Below, piece after piece: positions 7,776 to 18,500 of a DNA stretch of 64,000 nt. Each line of letters opens with the position of its first letter. Within the stretch, counting starts at the first letter, position 1. The position numbers and the translations under genes are program-made. Origin of the DNA: an uncultured Clostridia bacterium (GTDB taxonomy: Bacteria; Bacillota; Clostridia; UBA1381); assembly GCA_934454145.1 (NCBI GenBank), contig CAKSFT010000002.1, positions 215,690 to 279,689 of the forward strand, given 5' to 3'. The notes under the pieces were generated by a model, which worked only from the letters and a program-made list of their open reading frames with translations, had not been told where the DNA came from and searched no databases.

Positions 7776-9461
7776 TCAATCTCTGTAAGGCATGTCCGGC
7801 AGATTGTACACGATTGTCGTGCCGGAAGAATCCGAGAATATTTCCAGTCCGTAATCCTCGCCGTATATAAGCTGTATGCGCTTGTGAACATTTGCGACAC
7901 CGATGTGCTTTTTGTGCGGCATCATCTGTGTCTTGAGGGATTTAAACAATATTTCTGCCTTTTCGGGAGAAATGCCAGGACCATCGTCGGAAACCGATAT
8001 TTTGAAAACATTGTTTTGCACATATGCCTTCAGTGTTATGGTGCCGAAACCGTCTTTGTTGTGGAGGATACCATGTTCTATGGAGTTTTCAATTATCGGC
8101 TGGAGCATGAATTTGACGCATGACAGATTCATTACATCATTATCTATTTCTTTTACAAATTTTATATGGTCATCAAATTTTATGTTTTGCAGACGGATAT
8201 ATTTGTCCACATATTCCAGCTCTGTGCTGAAGGCACATGTATAACTTTCTGTGTCAAGGACGCCCTTTAATATGTCGGAAAGAAGCTTTATTATTTTTGT
8301 TATGTTTGTCTGCTTTTTGTGCTCTGCCATGTCGGTCATGGAAATTAGGTTGAGGGCATTGAAGATAAAATGCGGATTTATCTGTTCTTGCAATGTGAGT
8401 ATCTGCGACCTTTTCAGCGCGGAAATCTTTTCGGACAAAACCTCTTCGATTTCGGCGTTTTTTTCTTTCAGCCGCAGCAGATTGCTGATGATGGTGTTGA
8501 CTTCAACCGGCACGGAATCCTTTTCTTCATATTCATTCCTGAAAATATTGATGATTTTAAACAAAGATGAATAAAACCTCATGCTTATGTAACAGGCAAT
8601 AAATATCGAGGCAATGAAAACCAGTGTTATGCTGAAAATAATCGAGAGCGACGAAAGCCTTTTTTGCTCGTTGAATATGTTGGAGTCAAACTCAACACTG
8701 ATGTGATAGAACGACTCGATGCAGTCGCGTCCCAGGGTGATGCTGCTCTTTTGGGGCTCGGCGCCGTCAGAATCGGTAAAAACCGTATATCCCGGCTGGG
8801 AAGTTATCGTTATTTTTGAAGAATTGCTGTCGGACAGAAAGAATTTTCTGAATTCTGCCGCCTCAAAATTGAAGATAATCAATCCGCCGAAGTCGTTGTC
8901 CTTTGACGGGACAGAACGGCACATCGTGACATAGTTTGTCCCCTTGAAAGTTCTGAAGTAGAGAAAATCACGGTTTTTGTTTTGCAAAAACATGCCGTAC
9001 CAGGCGGTGTCGTCAAATTTGTCAAGGTAGTTTGCGCTGTTGAGTGAAAACACATAGTCGGTATTTTTCTTGTAGAGGTATATGGAATACAGGTGAGGAA
9101 TGTTAAGCGTGGACATGGACACCTGCTTTGTTATTTCGTAAATATCCATGCTTTGCGAGGTGGACTCGGTATAATTCACCGTGGAGAGCCAGTTTGTATA
9201 ATTGTGGTTTGTGGTTATGGCATTATAGTTGCTGTTTAAGATATTTATGACATCGTTGAACTGGCTGCTTATCTCGTCCATTTTGTTGTTATAGTATATG
9301 TTCATGTTTTGCTCAAGGCTTTTGTTGTAATTGATGGAAAAAACGATGGTGAGAGAGGACAGCGGAATACATATAAGTATAAACACCAATATCATGTTTC
9401 TGAAAAATATATTGTTGCGTTTGTATTGGAAAATGGTTTTCCACAAAAGACGGTTGTTCAA
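7776..9461 (-). CDS. YesM-like sensor histidine kinase
   Basis: A 561-residue membrane kinase. One transmembrane helix near residues 23-43 and another near 275-298 bracket a ~230-residue extracellular sensor (dCache-like by position). The cytoplasmic part has a linker and the His_kinase/YesM box QINPHFIFNALN with the phosphoacceptor at H364. The HATPase domain follows, with the N box IIENSIEHGI and the G1 box DDGPGIS. YesM kinases commonly respond to sugars or oligosaccharides together with an ABC binding protein. The start appears to be TTG 9461, with AAGGAAGTG upstream. The regulator gene precedes it by 7 nt on the same strand, so they form one operon. Confidence 0.9.
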   Translation of the reverse strand: MNNRLLWKTIFQYKRNNIFFRNMILVFILICIPLSSLTIVFSINYNKSLEQNMNIYYNNKMDEISSQFNDVINILNSNYNAITTNHNYTNWLSTVNYTESTSQSMDIYEITKQVSMSTLNIPHLYSIYLYKKNTDYVFSLNSANYLDKFDDTAWYGMFLQNKNRDFLYFRTFKGTNYVTMCRSVPSKDNDFGGLIIFNFEAAEFRKFFLSDSNSSKITITSQPGYTVFTDSDGAEPQKSSITLGRDCIESFYHISVEFDSNIFNEQKRLSSLSIIFSITLVFIASIFIACYISMRFYSSLFKIINIFRNEYEEKDSVPVEVNTIISNLLRLKEKNAEIEEVLSEKISALKRSQILTLQEQINPHFIFNALNLISMTDMAEHKKQTNITKIIKLLSDILKGVLDTESYTCAFSTELEYVDKYIRLQNIKFDDHIKFVKEIDNDVMNLSCVKFMLQPIIENSIEHGILHNKDGFGTITLKAYVQNNVFKISVSDDGPGISPEKAEILFKSLKTQMMPHKKHIGVANVHKRIQLIYGEDYGLEIFSDSSGTTIVYNLPDMPYRD

Positions 9462-9468
9462 AGCAAAA

Positions 9469-10683
9469 TCACTTCCTTGTATCTTTGTTCAGCTCTGTCT
9501 GGATATATTCCTTTGGAGTGCAGCCTATGTTGTGTTTAAAAACACGGTGGAAATAGTTTCTGTTCATAAAGCCGGTCATTTCCGCAATCTGCGAAATGGT
9601 GTATTTGCCGGTTTTTAAGAGGGTTTGGGCATATTCCAGTCTTTTTTTCAGCACAAAATCGGAAAAATTTTCGTTTTGGTGAGTCTTAAACATCCTCGAA
9701 AAATGATATGGCGACATGTATACACTGCCGGCGACGTCTGCAAGGGAAATATCTGACGAGAGATGGTCTCGTATATATTCCAGTGCCTTTTCGATGGCAT
9801 TGTTGCTCTTTTGCTGAGGAGGTGTGCCGGGAATCAGCTGCATGTCATACAGGCGTGCCTGTGCGTCGGTGAGCCCCGGGAAAATGTCTGAAATTTCCAT
9901 TGTTGCGCCGAGCGTCAATTCTTCCTGGCATGTGTCGGAAAATTGCGACTGCACCTGCTCTATAAGCCGGGTGAAATCTTCCTTTTGCATGGCATGCTTT
10001 GAAAAAATGATGATTTCTGTGTGATGAAGTGAAAGCTTGAGAGGGACAACCTCGGTTTTGTCGCTTTCCAGGAAACGAATAAGACAGGAATAGAGTCTGT
10101 CAATGCCATAAGCCCACTTTGTCTTTAAGAAGGTGACAAGGTTGGCTGTGGTAATTTTGAGAATCGCCGCCGGGGAACATTCGGGCCGATATCCTTCGTC
10201 CAGGCTCAGCGCGGCAATAAAGTCGCAGAGCTCGGTCTTTTCCGAAACAAAATCAATCAAAAGCTGTTGTTTTTCGTATATCGTATAGCTGTTTTTCATC
10301 TGGCGCGCCATGCGGACCGATTTGCTCAGGCGGACAAGCAGATTTTCCAGCTCGTCAAAATCCAGCGGCTTTGTGAGATAATCAAAGACACCGTATTTTA
10401 TGGCGCTGTGCGCAAATTCAAAATTTTTGTGCGCGGAAAGAAACACTATCGTTATGTTGGGGAAAGACGCGCAAAGCTTTTCGGCAAATTCAATCCCGTT
10501 GGTGTTTGGCATGCAGATGTCGGTAATCACGACATCGACGTCGTTTGCGCATATATATTCAAAAGCATGTTCTGCATCGGAAAAGGTTTTGGTCAGCTCA
10601 AAACCGTATTCTGCCCAGTTTATGATGTGGGGCAGAAGCTTCAGAGTACTGTATTCATCATCTATCGCAATTGTTTTTATCAT
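9469..10683 (-). CDS. YesN-like response regulator with AraC-type DNA-binding domain
   Basis: A 404-residue regulator. The N-terminal receiver has acidic residues DDE at 8-10 and phospho-acceptor D55 in VVITDICMPN. An undefined middle section follows, then a C-terminal pair of AraC helix-turn-helix motifs (DISLADVAGSVYMSPYHFSRMF and YTISQIAEMTGFMNRNYFHRVF). Partner of the YesM-like kinase encoded directly downstream. The ATG at 10683 is preceded by AAGGAG. The gene is divergent from a sugar-type solute-binding lipoprotein, a common arrangement in which the regulator activates the transporter and nearby polysaccharide genes. The surface-protein locus after 12763 is a plausible but unproven target. 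Confidence 0.9.
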   Translation of the reverse strand: MIKTIAIDDEYSTLKLLPHIINWAEYGFELTKTFSDAEHAFEYICANDVDVVITDICMPNTNGIEFAEKLCASFPNITIVFLSAHKNFEFAHSAIKYGVFDYLTKPLDFDELENLLVRLSKSVRMARQMKNSYTIYEKQQLLIDFVSEKTELCDFIAALSLDEGYRPECSPAAILKITTANLVTFLKTKWAYGIDRLYSCLIRFLESDKTEVVPLKLSLHHTEIIIFSKHAMQKEDFTRLIEQVQSQFSDTCQEELTLGATMEISDIFPGLTDAQARLYDMQLIPGTPPQQKSNNAIEKALEYIRDHLSSDISLADVAGSVYMSPYHFSRMFKTHQNENFSDFVLKKRLEYAQTLLKTGKYTISQIAEMTGFMNRNYFHRVFKHNIGCTPKEYIQTELNKDTRK

Positions 10684-10756
10684 ATGCCGAAAACTCCTTA
10701 TTTGATGTGCGTCTTGTCAGCGCCGCACAGAATTACATATAAATCACTACATTATT

Positions 10757-10785
10757 ATTATACAATAAATCGCGCGGTATTTCAA
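10757..10785 (-). promoter_or_regulatory. Promoter of the two-component operon
   Basis: Minus strand: TTGAAA (10785-10780), 17-nt spacer, TATAAT (10762-10757), about 70 nt before the regulator start. Confidence 0.6.
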
Positions 10786-10880
10786 TAACTTAAGTTCAAA
10801 TACAGCAACAAAAGATACAAATCGCAAAATGTTATACTGGTTTTTTTGGTTTGGATATGTTACAATGATATTGACAAATA

Positions 10881-10909
10881 TTGTGCGCGGATTGTTCAGA
10901 TTGTATAAA
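10881..10909 (+). promoter_or_regulatory. Weak promoter candidate for the solute-binding protein
   Basis: TTGTGC (10881), 17-nt spacer, TATAAA (10904), 35 nt before the lipoprotein start. The poor -35 box would suit a promoter that needs activation by the divergent AraC-type regulator. The match alone is weak. Confidence 0.3.
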
Positions 10910-10943
10910 AATCCGGCAGGTAAACAGCAATGGGAGGTAATCA

Positions 10944-12401
10944 ATGTTTTATAAAAAGAAAAGTTTGGCGCTTGTTTTGGGGGCGGTGCTGCTTCTTTCC
11001 GCGTGTGCAGGCACGGGAGGTGTGGAAGAAAACACAGAGGAAGTGCCGGTGCTGACGTGGATTGTGCCGGGGTCGCCGCAGAAAGACGCGGAATTGGTTA
11101 TGAAAGCGATAAACGAGATAACCGTGGACAAAATCGGGGCGAAGGTTGACATACAGTTTGTGGACGATTCGCTTTTCAGCGACAGGATGACGATGAACTT
11201 TGCAACGGGAAATGATTTTGACCTGTGCTTCACCGGCTATTTAAATCCATGTATGGATGCGGTTCAGAACAACGGATATTATGATATCACAGATTATTTT
11301 GAAAAATCGGACAAACTGAAGAGTGTTATCCCGGACTATATTTTGACAAAGCTAAAGATTGATGGCAGGCTGTACGGCATACCGAATATGCAGATTGTCA
11401 CTTCATCGACAGGCCTGTTCGTCCAGAAGGATTTGGCGGAGGAATACGGGCTTGACCCCGATGAAATACATTTCATTGAGGACATAGAGCCCATGCTTGA
11501 ATGGGTGAAGAACAACAAGCCTGACATCTATCCTTTTAAAACAGGGCGTTATGGCGGAGGACATGCTGGCGTAAGCCAAAAGATGTCTGAGCTTGCCGGA
11601 ATGGTTTCGTCAACATGGGACGAAAACGGCAATGTTGCTTTTGTGCCGGGATATGAAACGGAAAACTGGCAGAAAGATGTGCGCCTGATGCGCGACTGGT
11701 TTGAAAAAGGATACATACGCAGCGACATCGCAAGCATAAATGACGATGAAAACGAACTGTACGAGAAAAAGTATGCGGTGTGGAGAGGCGCCTACAAGCC
11801 CGGGGGCGAAGAAGAATTTAATGCAAACTATGACTTTGAGTGTATTGCAATCCAACTGACAAAGGAATATATAACGGGGGGCACAACAATTGCGGCAGGG
11901 ACTGCAATCGGCAAAAATTCCAAAAATCCCGAGCTTGCCTTTAAGCTTATGGAAGAAGTAAACACCAATGTGGAACTGTTTAACCTCATAGCCTTTGGCG
12001 TGGAGGGGGAAAACTATAAAAGAAATGCAGAAGGAAAGATTGAACTGAAGAAAAACGGGGGCTGGCTGACCAGAGGTGCATGGAAATTCGGCAATGTATT
12101 CAATTCGTACATTCTGGAAGGGCAGAACGAGAATGTGTGGGAGGAAACGAAAAAGTTTAACGACAACGCAGAGAGAACTCCTATTACAGGCTGGGTTTTC
12201 AACACAAAGCCTGTCCGTGACGAAATTGCAAAGATGATACTGGTGAATGAAAAATATTCCATGAGCGGAAACGGTTCCGAACCGCCCGAGAGTTATTTGG
12301 ACAGCTATATAGCAGAACTGAAGGCGGCAGGCGTGTACAAGGTTGCGGCAGAGGCGCAAAAACAGTTTGACGAATGGCGGGGGAAAAATAATTTGAAGTG
12401 A
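10944..12401 (+). CDS. Extracellular solute-binding lipoprotein of a sugar-type ABC importer
   Basis: A 485-residue lipoprotein. The signal peptide ends in the lipobox LLLSAC, which gives a lipid-anchored cysteine around residue 21. The mature part (LTWIVPGSP..., FDLCFTGYLNP, YGIPNMQ, and a long C-terminal lobe with GTAIGKNSKNPELAFKLMEEV) resembles the LplA/LipO-type binding proteins of the family 1 extracellular sugar-binding group. A strong GGGAGG site precedes ATG 10944. No permease or ATPase gene is nearby, so partners must be encoded elsewhere. Its place opposite a YesMN-type system suggests a saccharide ligand, inferred from context only. Confidence 0.85.
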   Translation: MFYKKKSLALVLGAVLLLSACAGTGGVEENTEEVPVLTWIVPGSPQKDAELVMKAINEITVDKIGAKVDIQFVDDSLFSDRMTMNFATGNDFDLCFTGYLNPCMDAVQNNGYYDITDYFEKSDKLKSVIPDYILTKLKIDGRLYGIPNMQIVTSSTGLFVQKDLAEEYGLDPDEIHFIEDIEPMLEWVKNNKPDIYPFKTGRYGGGHAGVSQKMSELAGMVSSTWDENGNVAFVPGYETENWQKDVRLMRDWFEKGYIRSDIASINDDENELYEKKYAVWRGAYKPGGEEEFNANYDFECIAIQLTKEYITGGTTIAAGTAIGKNSKNPELAFKLMEEVNTNVELFNLIAFGVEGENYKRNAEGKIELKKNGGWLTRGAWKFGNVFNSYILEGQNENVWEETKKFNDNAERTPITGWVFNTKPVRDEIAKMILVNEKYSMSGNGSEPPESYLDSYIAELKAAGVYKVAAEAQKQFDEWRGKNNLK

Positions 12402-12515
12402 TTTTGGGGGAGTGTATGATGAAAAAGCGGTTTTGCAGGGAGAAAGACCCTTGAAAAACATGTAATGACGGGGGAAAGTATGGGGGCTGTGCCCAATTTG
12501 AAAATAGTGAAAAAT

Positions 12516-12732
12516 TAGGTAATTGTAAAACTAACGTTTTCCAATTAAAATTCTTGGGTAGAAATAAAAAGTTCCGTCCGATTTTAACTTTACGGCATGT
12601 TGAAACTTTTTATTTCAGCCAAAAATGACGCACATGTCGTCATTTTTGATTACCAATCAGGGGTTGGCACCCCCGATACCCCCGCAAAGATGTGGCGGGT
12701 GATTATAAAAACCGGTGTTTTACAATTACCTA
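12516..12732 (+). repeat. Dispersed structured repeat element, copy 2
   Basis: Same element as at 1363, in the same orientation. It has the TAGGTAATTGTAAAAC start, the ACAATTACCTA end, the perfect AAAAATGACG/CGTCATTTTT hairpin and the GGGGTTGGCACCCC hairpin. The flanks carry an exact 12-bp direct repeat, AATAGTGAAAAA (12503-12514 and 12733-12744), which indicates insertion with target duplication. It ends 30 nt before the start of the beta-helix protein. The rest of the 12402-12762 gap holds only a 12-codon open frame at 12417 that I do not support as a gene. Confidence 0.85.
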
Positions 12733-12762
12733 AATAGTGAAAAACAAAAAGGAGGACACAAC

Positions 12763-15447
12763 ATGTTTAAAAAAATTATGGCGGCTGCTTTGACGGCGTC
12801 GATGTTTTCGGCTTTTGCAGCAGGCGTGCAGGCGGCACAAAGCAAGTATGTTGAAATATTTGTTTCGGCAAGCGGTTCTGACGAGAATCCGGGGACATTT
12901 GACAAACCTCTCAAAACCGCGCTGGCAGCAAGGGACAAAGTGAGAGAACTGAAGAAAAACGGCGGACTGGGCGAAAAGGGGACGATAATCAATTTCCGCG
13001 AAGGGGTATATGCGTTTTCGGAGACTTTGGCGCTGAATGACGAGGATTCCGGGACGGAATCGAGCCCGATAACATACCGCGCGTACCGCGATGAAGAAGT
13101 AAGCTTCATCGGCGGCGTAAACATTAACCCCTCTGCCCTGGAGGAGGTCAAGGACGAGGCGATATTAAACAGGCTGGTAAGGAAAGACATGGCAGGAAAG
13201 CTGTACCGCATAAACCTGTTGAAACAGGGCGTAAAGAAGATTCCCAAGCCTTATCTTTTGGGAAGTTACAGTTATTGGCAGATTGCCGGGACACAAGGAG
13301 AAGGCGACTGTGTCATCATGGCAGACCTTGTGGAGGCTTTAGGATATGACAGAAATTCCGCAAAGTCGCCGGAATTCTTTGTCGATGATGAACTCATGAC
13401 CGTTTCCAAATATCCCAATGACGGATATCTGAAGGTGGAAAGCGTGACAGAGCCGGGGCCGTTTATGAGAAACTGGAATGACGACATTGTAGGCTCTGCG
13501 GAATGGGTTGCGCCGGAACACCGTGTCCCGACACCGTTCAGATTTGTGGCAAAGACGATTTCCGACAGACTGCCGTATTGGCAGACAGCGGATCAGGCGC
13601 TCTTGTGGGGCCGCTGGTGGTGGGACTGGGCAACACAGTCTGTGCCTTTGGCAAAGGTAAATCCGGAAAACTGCGAAATCTCTTCTGCTGTGCCGTCGGC
13701 ATTTTCGGTCAGGGTTGACCAGCCGTGGTATATATACAATCTGCTGGAAGAGATTGACGAGCCGGGCGAGTATTTTATGGACGAAAAGACAGGGTATCTT
13801 TATTATTATCCGACAAAGGACATAAGTACAATAAAGAGCATGGTGCTGACATTGCTGGACGGCAATGTGGTTGACATACACGGGGCAAAATACATAAACT
13901 TCAAAGGAATAGATGTCGGACGTTCGAGAAGGTCTGCGTTTTATGCGGAAAATGCGGATAATATCCACATTTCCGACGCCGACATTTCGTACACGGCGGC
14001 ATATGCGGTTGTGTTTATGAGCAGCATGAATTGCACGGTGAAGGATTCGTACATTCACGACGTGGACGGCGGTGTTGATATCCAAAACTGCGGCGACAGG
14101 GCAAACCTCATAAACGGAAACTGCGGAGTGGAAAACTGCGAGATTGAGAATTTTGCACGTCTGACGGGGACATACACACCGGGCGCACGTCTTGCCAACG
14201 GCTGCGGAAACTTTTTAAGGCACAATGAAATCCACAATGCTCAGCATATGGCGATAGGTTTTTCGGGGCCGAACATGGATATATCCTTCAACAATCTGTA
14301 CAATGTGTGCCAGGAGGCAGACGACTCGGGCGTTATCTATACGGGCAGAAGCCTTGCCACACACTGGGGGAGTGTCATAAAGAATAACTATATTCACGAC
14401 TGTACACCGAATGTTAAATTCAACATCGGCACCATTGCGGTATATCTGGACGACTTTTTGAGCGGTGTGACGGTTGCCGGGAATGTCATAGAAAATATGC
14501 AAAAGGGCGGAATGTTCTCCGGGTACAACAATATCTGGACAAACAATATGTTTATAAACTGTTCCGTAAACAGTGTTGTCACGGCATTTGATGCAAATAT
14601 TTCTATAGCGGAGCTGAAACCGAACCTTCTGGAGGGCTGGAAAAACGCAACATACAAAACAAATGACGCATGGAGAACAGCTTTCCCGGCGCTTTATGCA
14701 ATCACAGAGGACAACATCAACGGTGACAAAGTGACAACGGGGAATGTTGTCGCAAACAACTATTCGTGGAATTCCGCAGGATATGACATTGTGCCGACCA
14801 TGAAAGCAAGCCCCGACAATGTCATCAAAGACAATGTTGAATCCGGAAATGACCCGGGCTTTATTGATGCACACAACAAAATGTATCTTTTGAAACAAGA
14901 CGCGGCAATCTATAAAGACCTCCCGGACTTTAAGCCTATTCCGTTTACAAGGATAGGAAGATACACCGAAAGAGCCGACAAGAGAATCAAAAATGTGGTC
15001 ACGATGATTACAGAATCTCCTTATGTTTTTGTAAACGGTGAGAAGCGGATGATAAACGAAGAAGAACAGGAGCAAAAACCGATTATAATCAACAATTCCA
15101 CATATGTGCCCTTCAGGTTCCTCGGGGAGGCACTGGGTACGGAAGTGGAATATGACGATGCATCGAGAACAGTCACCCTGAGCGGCACGGCGGCGACGCT
15201 GTCCTTCTCACTTGACGAGCTTGACAAGGTCAGCAAAAACGGCGAATTCAAAACTCTGGAAAATCCCTTGAGAATCATAAACGGAAGAACATATATGCCG
15301 CTGCGCGCGGTGTCGGAGTTGCTGGACAAAGAGGTGTTCTGGGACGACTGTGGATTCATCGCCGTGAGCGACACAGAAAACTTGTTTGACAGCGAACTGG
15401 ACGACGGCTTGATTACTTATCTGCATGACAAATTAAGTATATATTAA
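12763..15447 (+). CDS. Secreted right-handed beta-helix protein with copper-amine-oxidase-N-like tail
   Basis: An 894-residue secreted protein. A signal peptide (residues ~1-26, ending GVQAAQ) is followed by a beta-helix region (~27-743). It opens IFVSASGSDENPGTFDKPLKTALAARD, typical of polysaccharide-active beta-helix proteins, and contains an inserted VDDELMTVSKYPN segment seen in GH141-like proteins. Many N-rich helix rungs follow. Residues ~750-870 carry two units of the copper amine oxidase N-terminal-like domain (YVPFRFLGEALGTEV, YMPLRAVSELLDKEV), a common wall-associated tail in Clostridia. The ATG at 12763 has AAGGAGG upstream. The middle of the next protein is a paralogue. A glycoside hydrolase role (GH141-like) is plausible; I cannot assign catalytic residues. 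Confidence 0.75.
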   Translation: MFKKIMAAALTASMFSAFAAGVQAAQSKYVEIFVSASGSDENPGTFDKPLKTALAARDKVRELKKNGGLGEKGTIINFREGVYAFSETLALNDEDSGTESSPITYRAYRDEEVSFIGGVNINPSALEEVKDEAILNRLVRKDMAGKLYRINLLKQGVKKIPKPYLLGSYSYWQIAGTQGEGDCVIMADLVEALGYDRNSAKSPEFFVDDELMTVSKYPNDGYLKVESVTEPGPFMRNWNDDIVGSAEWVAPEHRVPTPFRFVAKTISDRLPYWQTADQALLWGRWWWDWATQSVPLAKVNPENCEISSAVPSAFSVRVDQPWYIYNLLEEIDEPGEYFMDEKTGYLYYYPTKDISTIKSMVLTLLDGNVVDIHGAKYINFKGIDVGRSRRSAFYAENADNIHISDADISYTAAYAVVFMSSMNCTVKDSYIHDVDGGVDIQNCGDRANLINGNCGVENCEIENFARLTGTYTPGARLANGCGNFLRHNEIHNAQHMAIGFSGPNMDISFNNLYNVCQEADDSGVIYTGRSLATHWGSVIKNNYIHDCTPNVKFNIGTIAVYLDDFLSGVTVAGNVIENMQKGGMFSGYNNIWTNNMFINCSVNSVVTAFDANISIAELKPNLLEGWKNATYKTNDAWRTAFPALYAITEDNINGDKVTTGNVVANNYSWNSAGYDIVPTMKASPDNVIKDNVESGNDPGFIDAHNKMYLLKQDAAIYKDLPDFKPIPFTRIGRYTERADKRIKNVVTMITESPYVFVNGEKRMINEEEQEQKPIIINNSTYVPFRFLGEALGTEVEYDDASRTVTLSGTAATLSFSLDELDKVSKNGEFKTLENPLRIINGRTYMPLRAVSELLDKEVFWDDCGFIAVSDTENLFDSELDDGLITYLHDKLSIY

Positions 15448-15475
15448 AATAAGAATATTTTCGTGTTAAATTTGT

Positions 15476-15490
15476 GCCGTCCCCGACGGC
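15476..15490 (+). other. Short hairpin just before a ribosome site
   Basis: GCCGTC, loop CCC, GACGGC, lying a few bases before GGAACGGAG and ATG 15506. A similar hairpin, GTGCCGT/ACGGCAC, precedes the next gene at 21154. Both are preceded by GTGCCGT, which suggests a shared leader motif. Confidence 0.4.
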
Positions 15491-15505
15491 GGAACGGAGA
15501 TTAAT

Positions 15506-18500
15506 ATGAAGAATTTGAAGAAAATTGTTGCCGCTCTTTTGCCGGCAGTACAGTTCTTTACGTTTGTACCTGTTTTGGCGGAATCCGCCAAAACAAATGT
15601 AACGGTGTATGATTACAATGATTTTTCGGGACAGCCCGAAAATAAATGGACGGCGGCAAAAGGCTTGCAGGCAGGATATTCGCCTGCAGTGGCAACGGGA
15701 AGAGCGGACACGGGCGAAGAATCGCTCATAATCGGCAAAAGCGGAATTGACACCGCCAATGACACCATGCCGTATGCGGTGCGCATGCTTGACGGCGGCG
15801 GTGTGGAATTTAAACAGGGGAGAAAGATTGTCATTGACGTAAAATTCCGCAACATGACAGACTCGCTTGTGCACGGGAGCGATGAGCGCGGCGTACGCTT
15901 TCAGATGAAGTTTAATATGGAAGAAGATTGCGGCGATTTGTCGGGAATCAGTTATTTTGACCCGGACAAAGAAGAAAATGTATCCTATGCCGCCGGGAGC
16001 AATCACCTTGCGCTGTGGCAGGTGATTGACGGCAATGTGCAGAACTTTGACGGAAAGTATGGCGCCGGCACTGGCGCATGGCGGCAGACTGCGCTGGGGA
16101 GCCTTGCCGTGGGGTATAACAAAGGGGACTGGTGCAGAGTAAAGACTGTTTTGGACGTGAAGAACAACAGCGCCGATTTCTTTGTCGAAAACCTGACGAC
16201 GGGTGAAAAAGGAAGTGTGAGGAATAGTCTGCTTCACTTTATAAACGGCGCCAAATTAAAGAGTATTGCATTTGCAAATTTCTGTCCGATGATAGACAGA
16301 GGGTTTGATGCAGACTCTGCCCTGGGGGAAACATACATTGATTATGTGAGAGTTTCTGAGTGCAACAGCATTGACGCAAACGGAAACGCCGCCGGCAATG
16401 TGAAAGCATGTATGAACGATGAGTTTACGGTCCCGGGCGGAGGCTTTTCGCCGGCAGAGGGCTTTGGAAACAAAGTTTCAGTTTCATACGGCGAGGACGC
16501 GGATGGCACGACATATATGCGCATGACAACAGCCTCGGGCGGAACAGGGAACGCAACGCTGCCTTATATCTATATGCCCGTAAACGGAGGAAAAGGAATA
16601 AACCCAAAGGCGGGCAGAAAAATCGCTGTGGAAACAAAGGTGAGGACAGACATAAATACAGACGGCTGGGAGCCTGATGTGCGCTTGCAGATGAAATATA
16701 ATCTGCCGGGAGATTCGGCGGAATTGGGGAATTTTGCAAATCCCGATGCCGACGCGCCGGAAAACCACAGGTTTTACAATGCAAGCTTTAATGACTGCAA
16801 CCTGTGGGAAATTGCCGGCGGAGGATTCAGGGCGGCAGACGGGTATGTGACACAGGCACGCCAGACCGCCATGAAAGAAATCAATGCTTCGCAAAAAGAG
16901 AATAATTGGTATATAGTGAGGGCATTGATAGACCCGTCGGACAATACGGCAGGCTATGAGATTATTGATTGTAAGTCGGGGAAAAGGACAGAATCCGCAG
17001 GAAACAAGCTGTATTTCCCGGTGGGAGAAAAGCTTAAAAGCATAGCTTTTGCAAGCTTTATCGGCGCTGTGCCGAACGCGGATTTTGACTATATAAAAAT
17101 TTATGAATATACAGAAAGAGCATCGGGAAATATCCTTCGCGACCCAAGTTTTGAAAGACCTGGTGACAATGCTTATACCGTGACCGATGAAAGCAAGTTT
17201 TACATCACATCGGAGGAAGCTAAGAGCGGAATATTCTCGGCGCATGTTTCGGGGAATGCATACTATATACCCGTAAATGTTGAAAAAGGCAGAACTTATG
17301 CTGTGTCCATGGCATGGAAAACCGAATCGGGAACAGATGACGGATTTGCAATGACCATAGACGGCACGGCGCTTTCGGGGACTGTCAGCACGGACGGCGG
17401 CTGGAAGAGAACCACATATAATTATCATGCCGCAAACTCCGGGGAAGTGCACTTGTCCTCCTCGTGCACGGGGGCGTATTATATTGATGACTTGTATTTT
17501 GTACCGCTTGGCGGAGAAGAGCTTGTTGTTTCGGGCGCTGACAAAGTGTGCCGCGGCGACAGTGAATATTATGAATTGAAATTTGTGGACGAAGATGGCA
17601 GAGAGTATGACATTGACGATACCGATGTGACATTTTCCGTTTCCGGCGGAAGCGGTGCAGTATTTGTAAACAATGTGCTGAGTATCCCTTCTGATGAACC
17701 TTTGGGGAAAATAACGCTGAAATTCCGCACCGATGAGCCGGGACTTGAGGCACACAAACAAATTGAGATTTATGAAGCGGTTGAAAGCGAAACGATATTT
17801 AAAGATGAGCAGGGAAATGTCTTGAAACACGGAATCGGCGAAGGCTATGCACAGTGCAATGTAAAGCTTTTGAACAAGACGGACGAACCGAGAAAGGTGA
17901 CCGTGTCCGGTGGTATATATGAGGACGGAGAACTGCGAAAAATTGTTGGTGCAAAGGAAACCGTCCTTTCACCCGGCGGTGAAAATACCGTAGACCTTGG
18001 CGCGATAGATTCAATCGGGAACGGTGTGCTCAGGGTTTTTGTGTGGCAGGACATGACGCCTTCGGATTCCACGATGGCCGAAACACGGCACAACGTGCTG
18101 GAGGAGCTTTATATTGCCCCGTGGGGCAATGACCAAAATGACGGTACTTTTGACGCACCGCTGCTTACACCGGAAGCGGCGCGGGACAGGATAAGAAATG
18201 CCACGATTGACGACGGCGGAGTGACGGTCTATATCCGCGGCGGCGAATATAAGAGAAACAGTGCATTCTCTTTGACCTCTGCGGACACGGCAAGCAGAAA
18301 AAAGCCGATTGTGTACAAAGCATATCAGAATGAAAAGCCCGTGTTTACACAAGGGACGGCGCTCAGCCTTTCGGCGGCAGAAAAGGTCACCGACAGCGCC
18401 TTGCTCTCAAGGCTTGCGTCTGATGATGCAAGGGAGCACCTTTATGTATTTGACCTTGCAGAATTCGGTATAACTTCACTTGCGCCGCAGGACTATACAG

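Noticed and set aside
10871..10909. TTGACA at 10871 as the -35 box for TATAAA at 10904
   Set aside because: The spacing would be 27 nt, too long for sigma-A; a weaker TTGTGC with 17-nt spacing was used instead.
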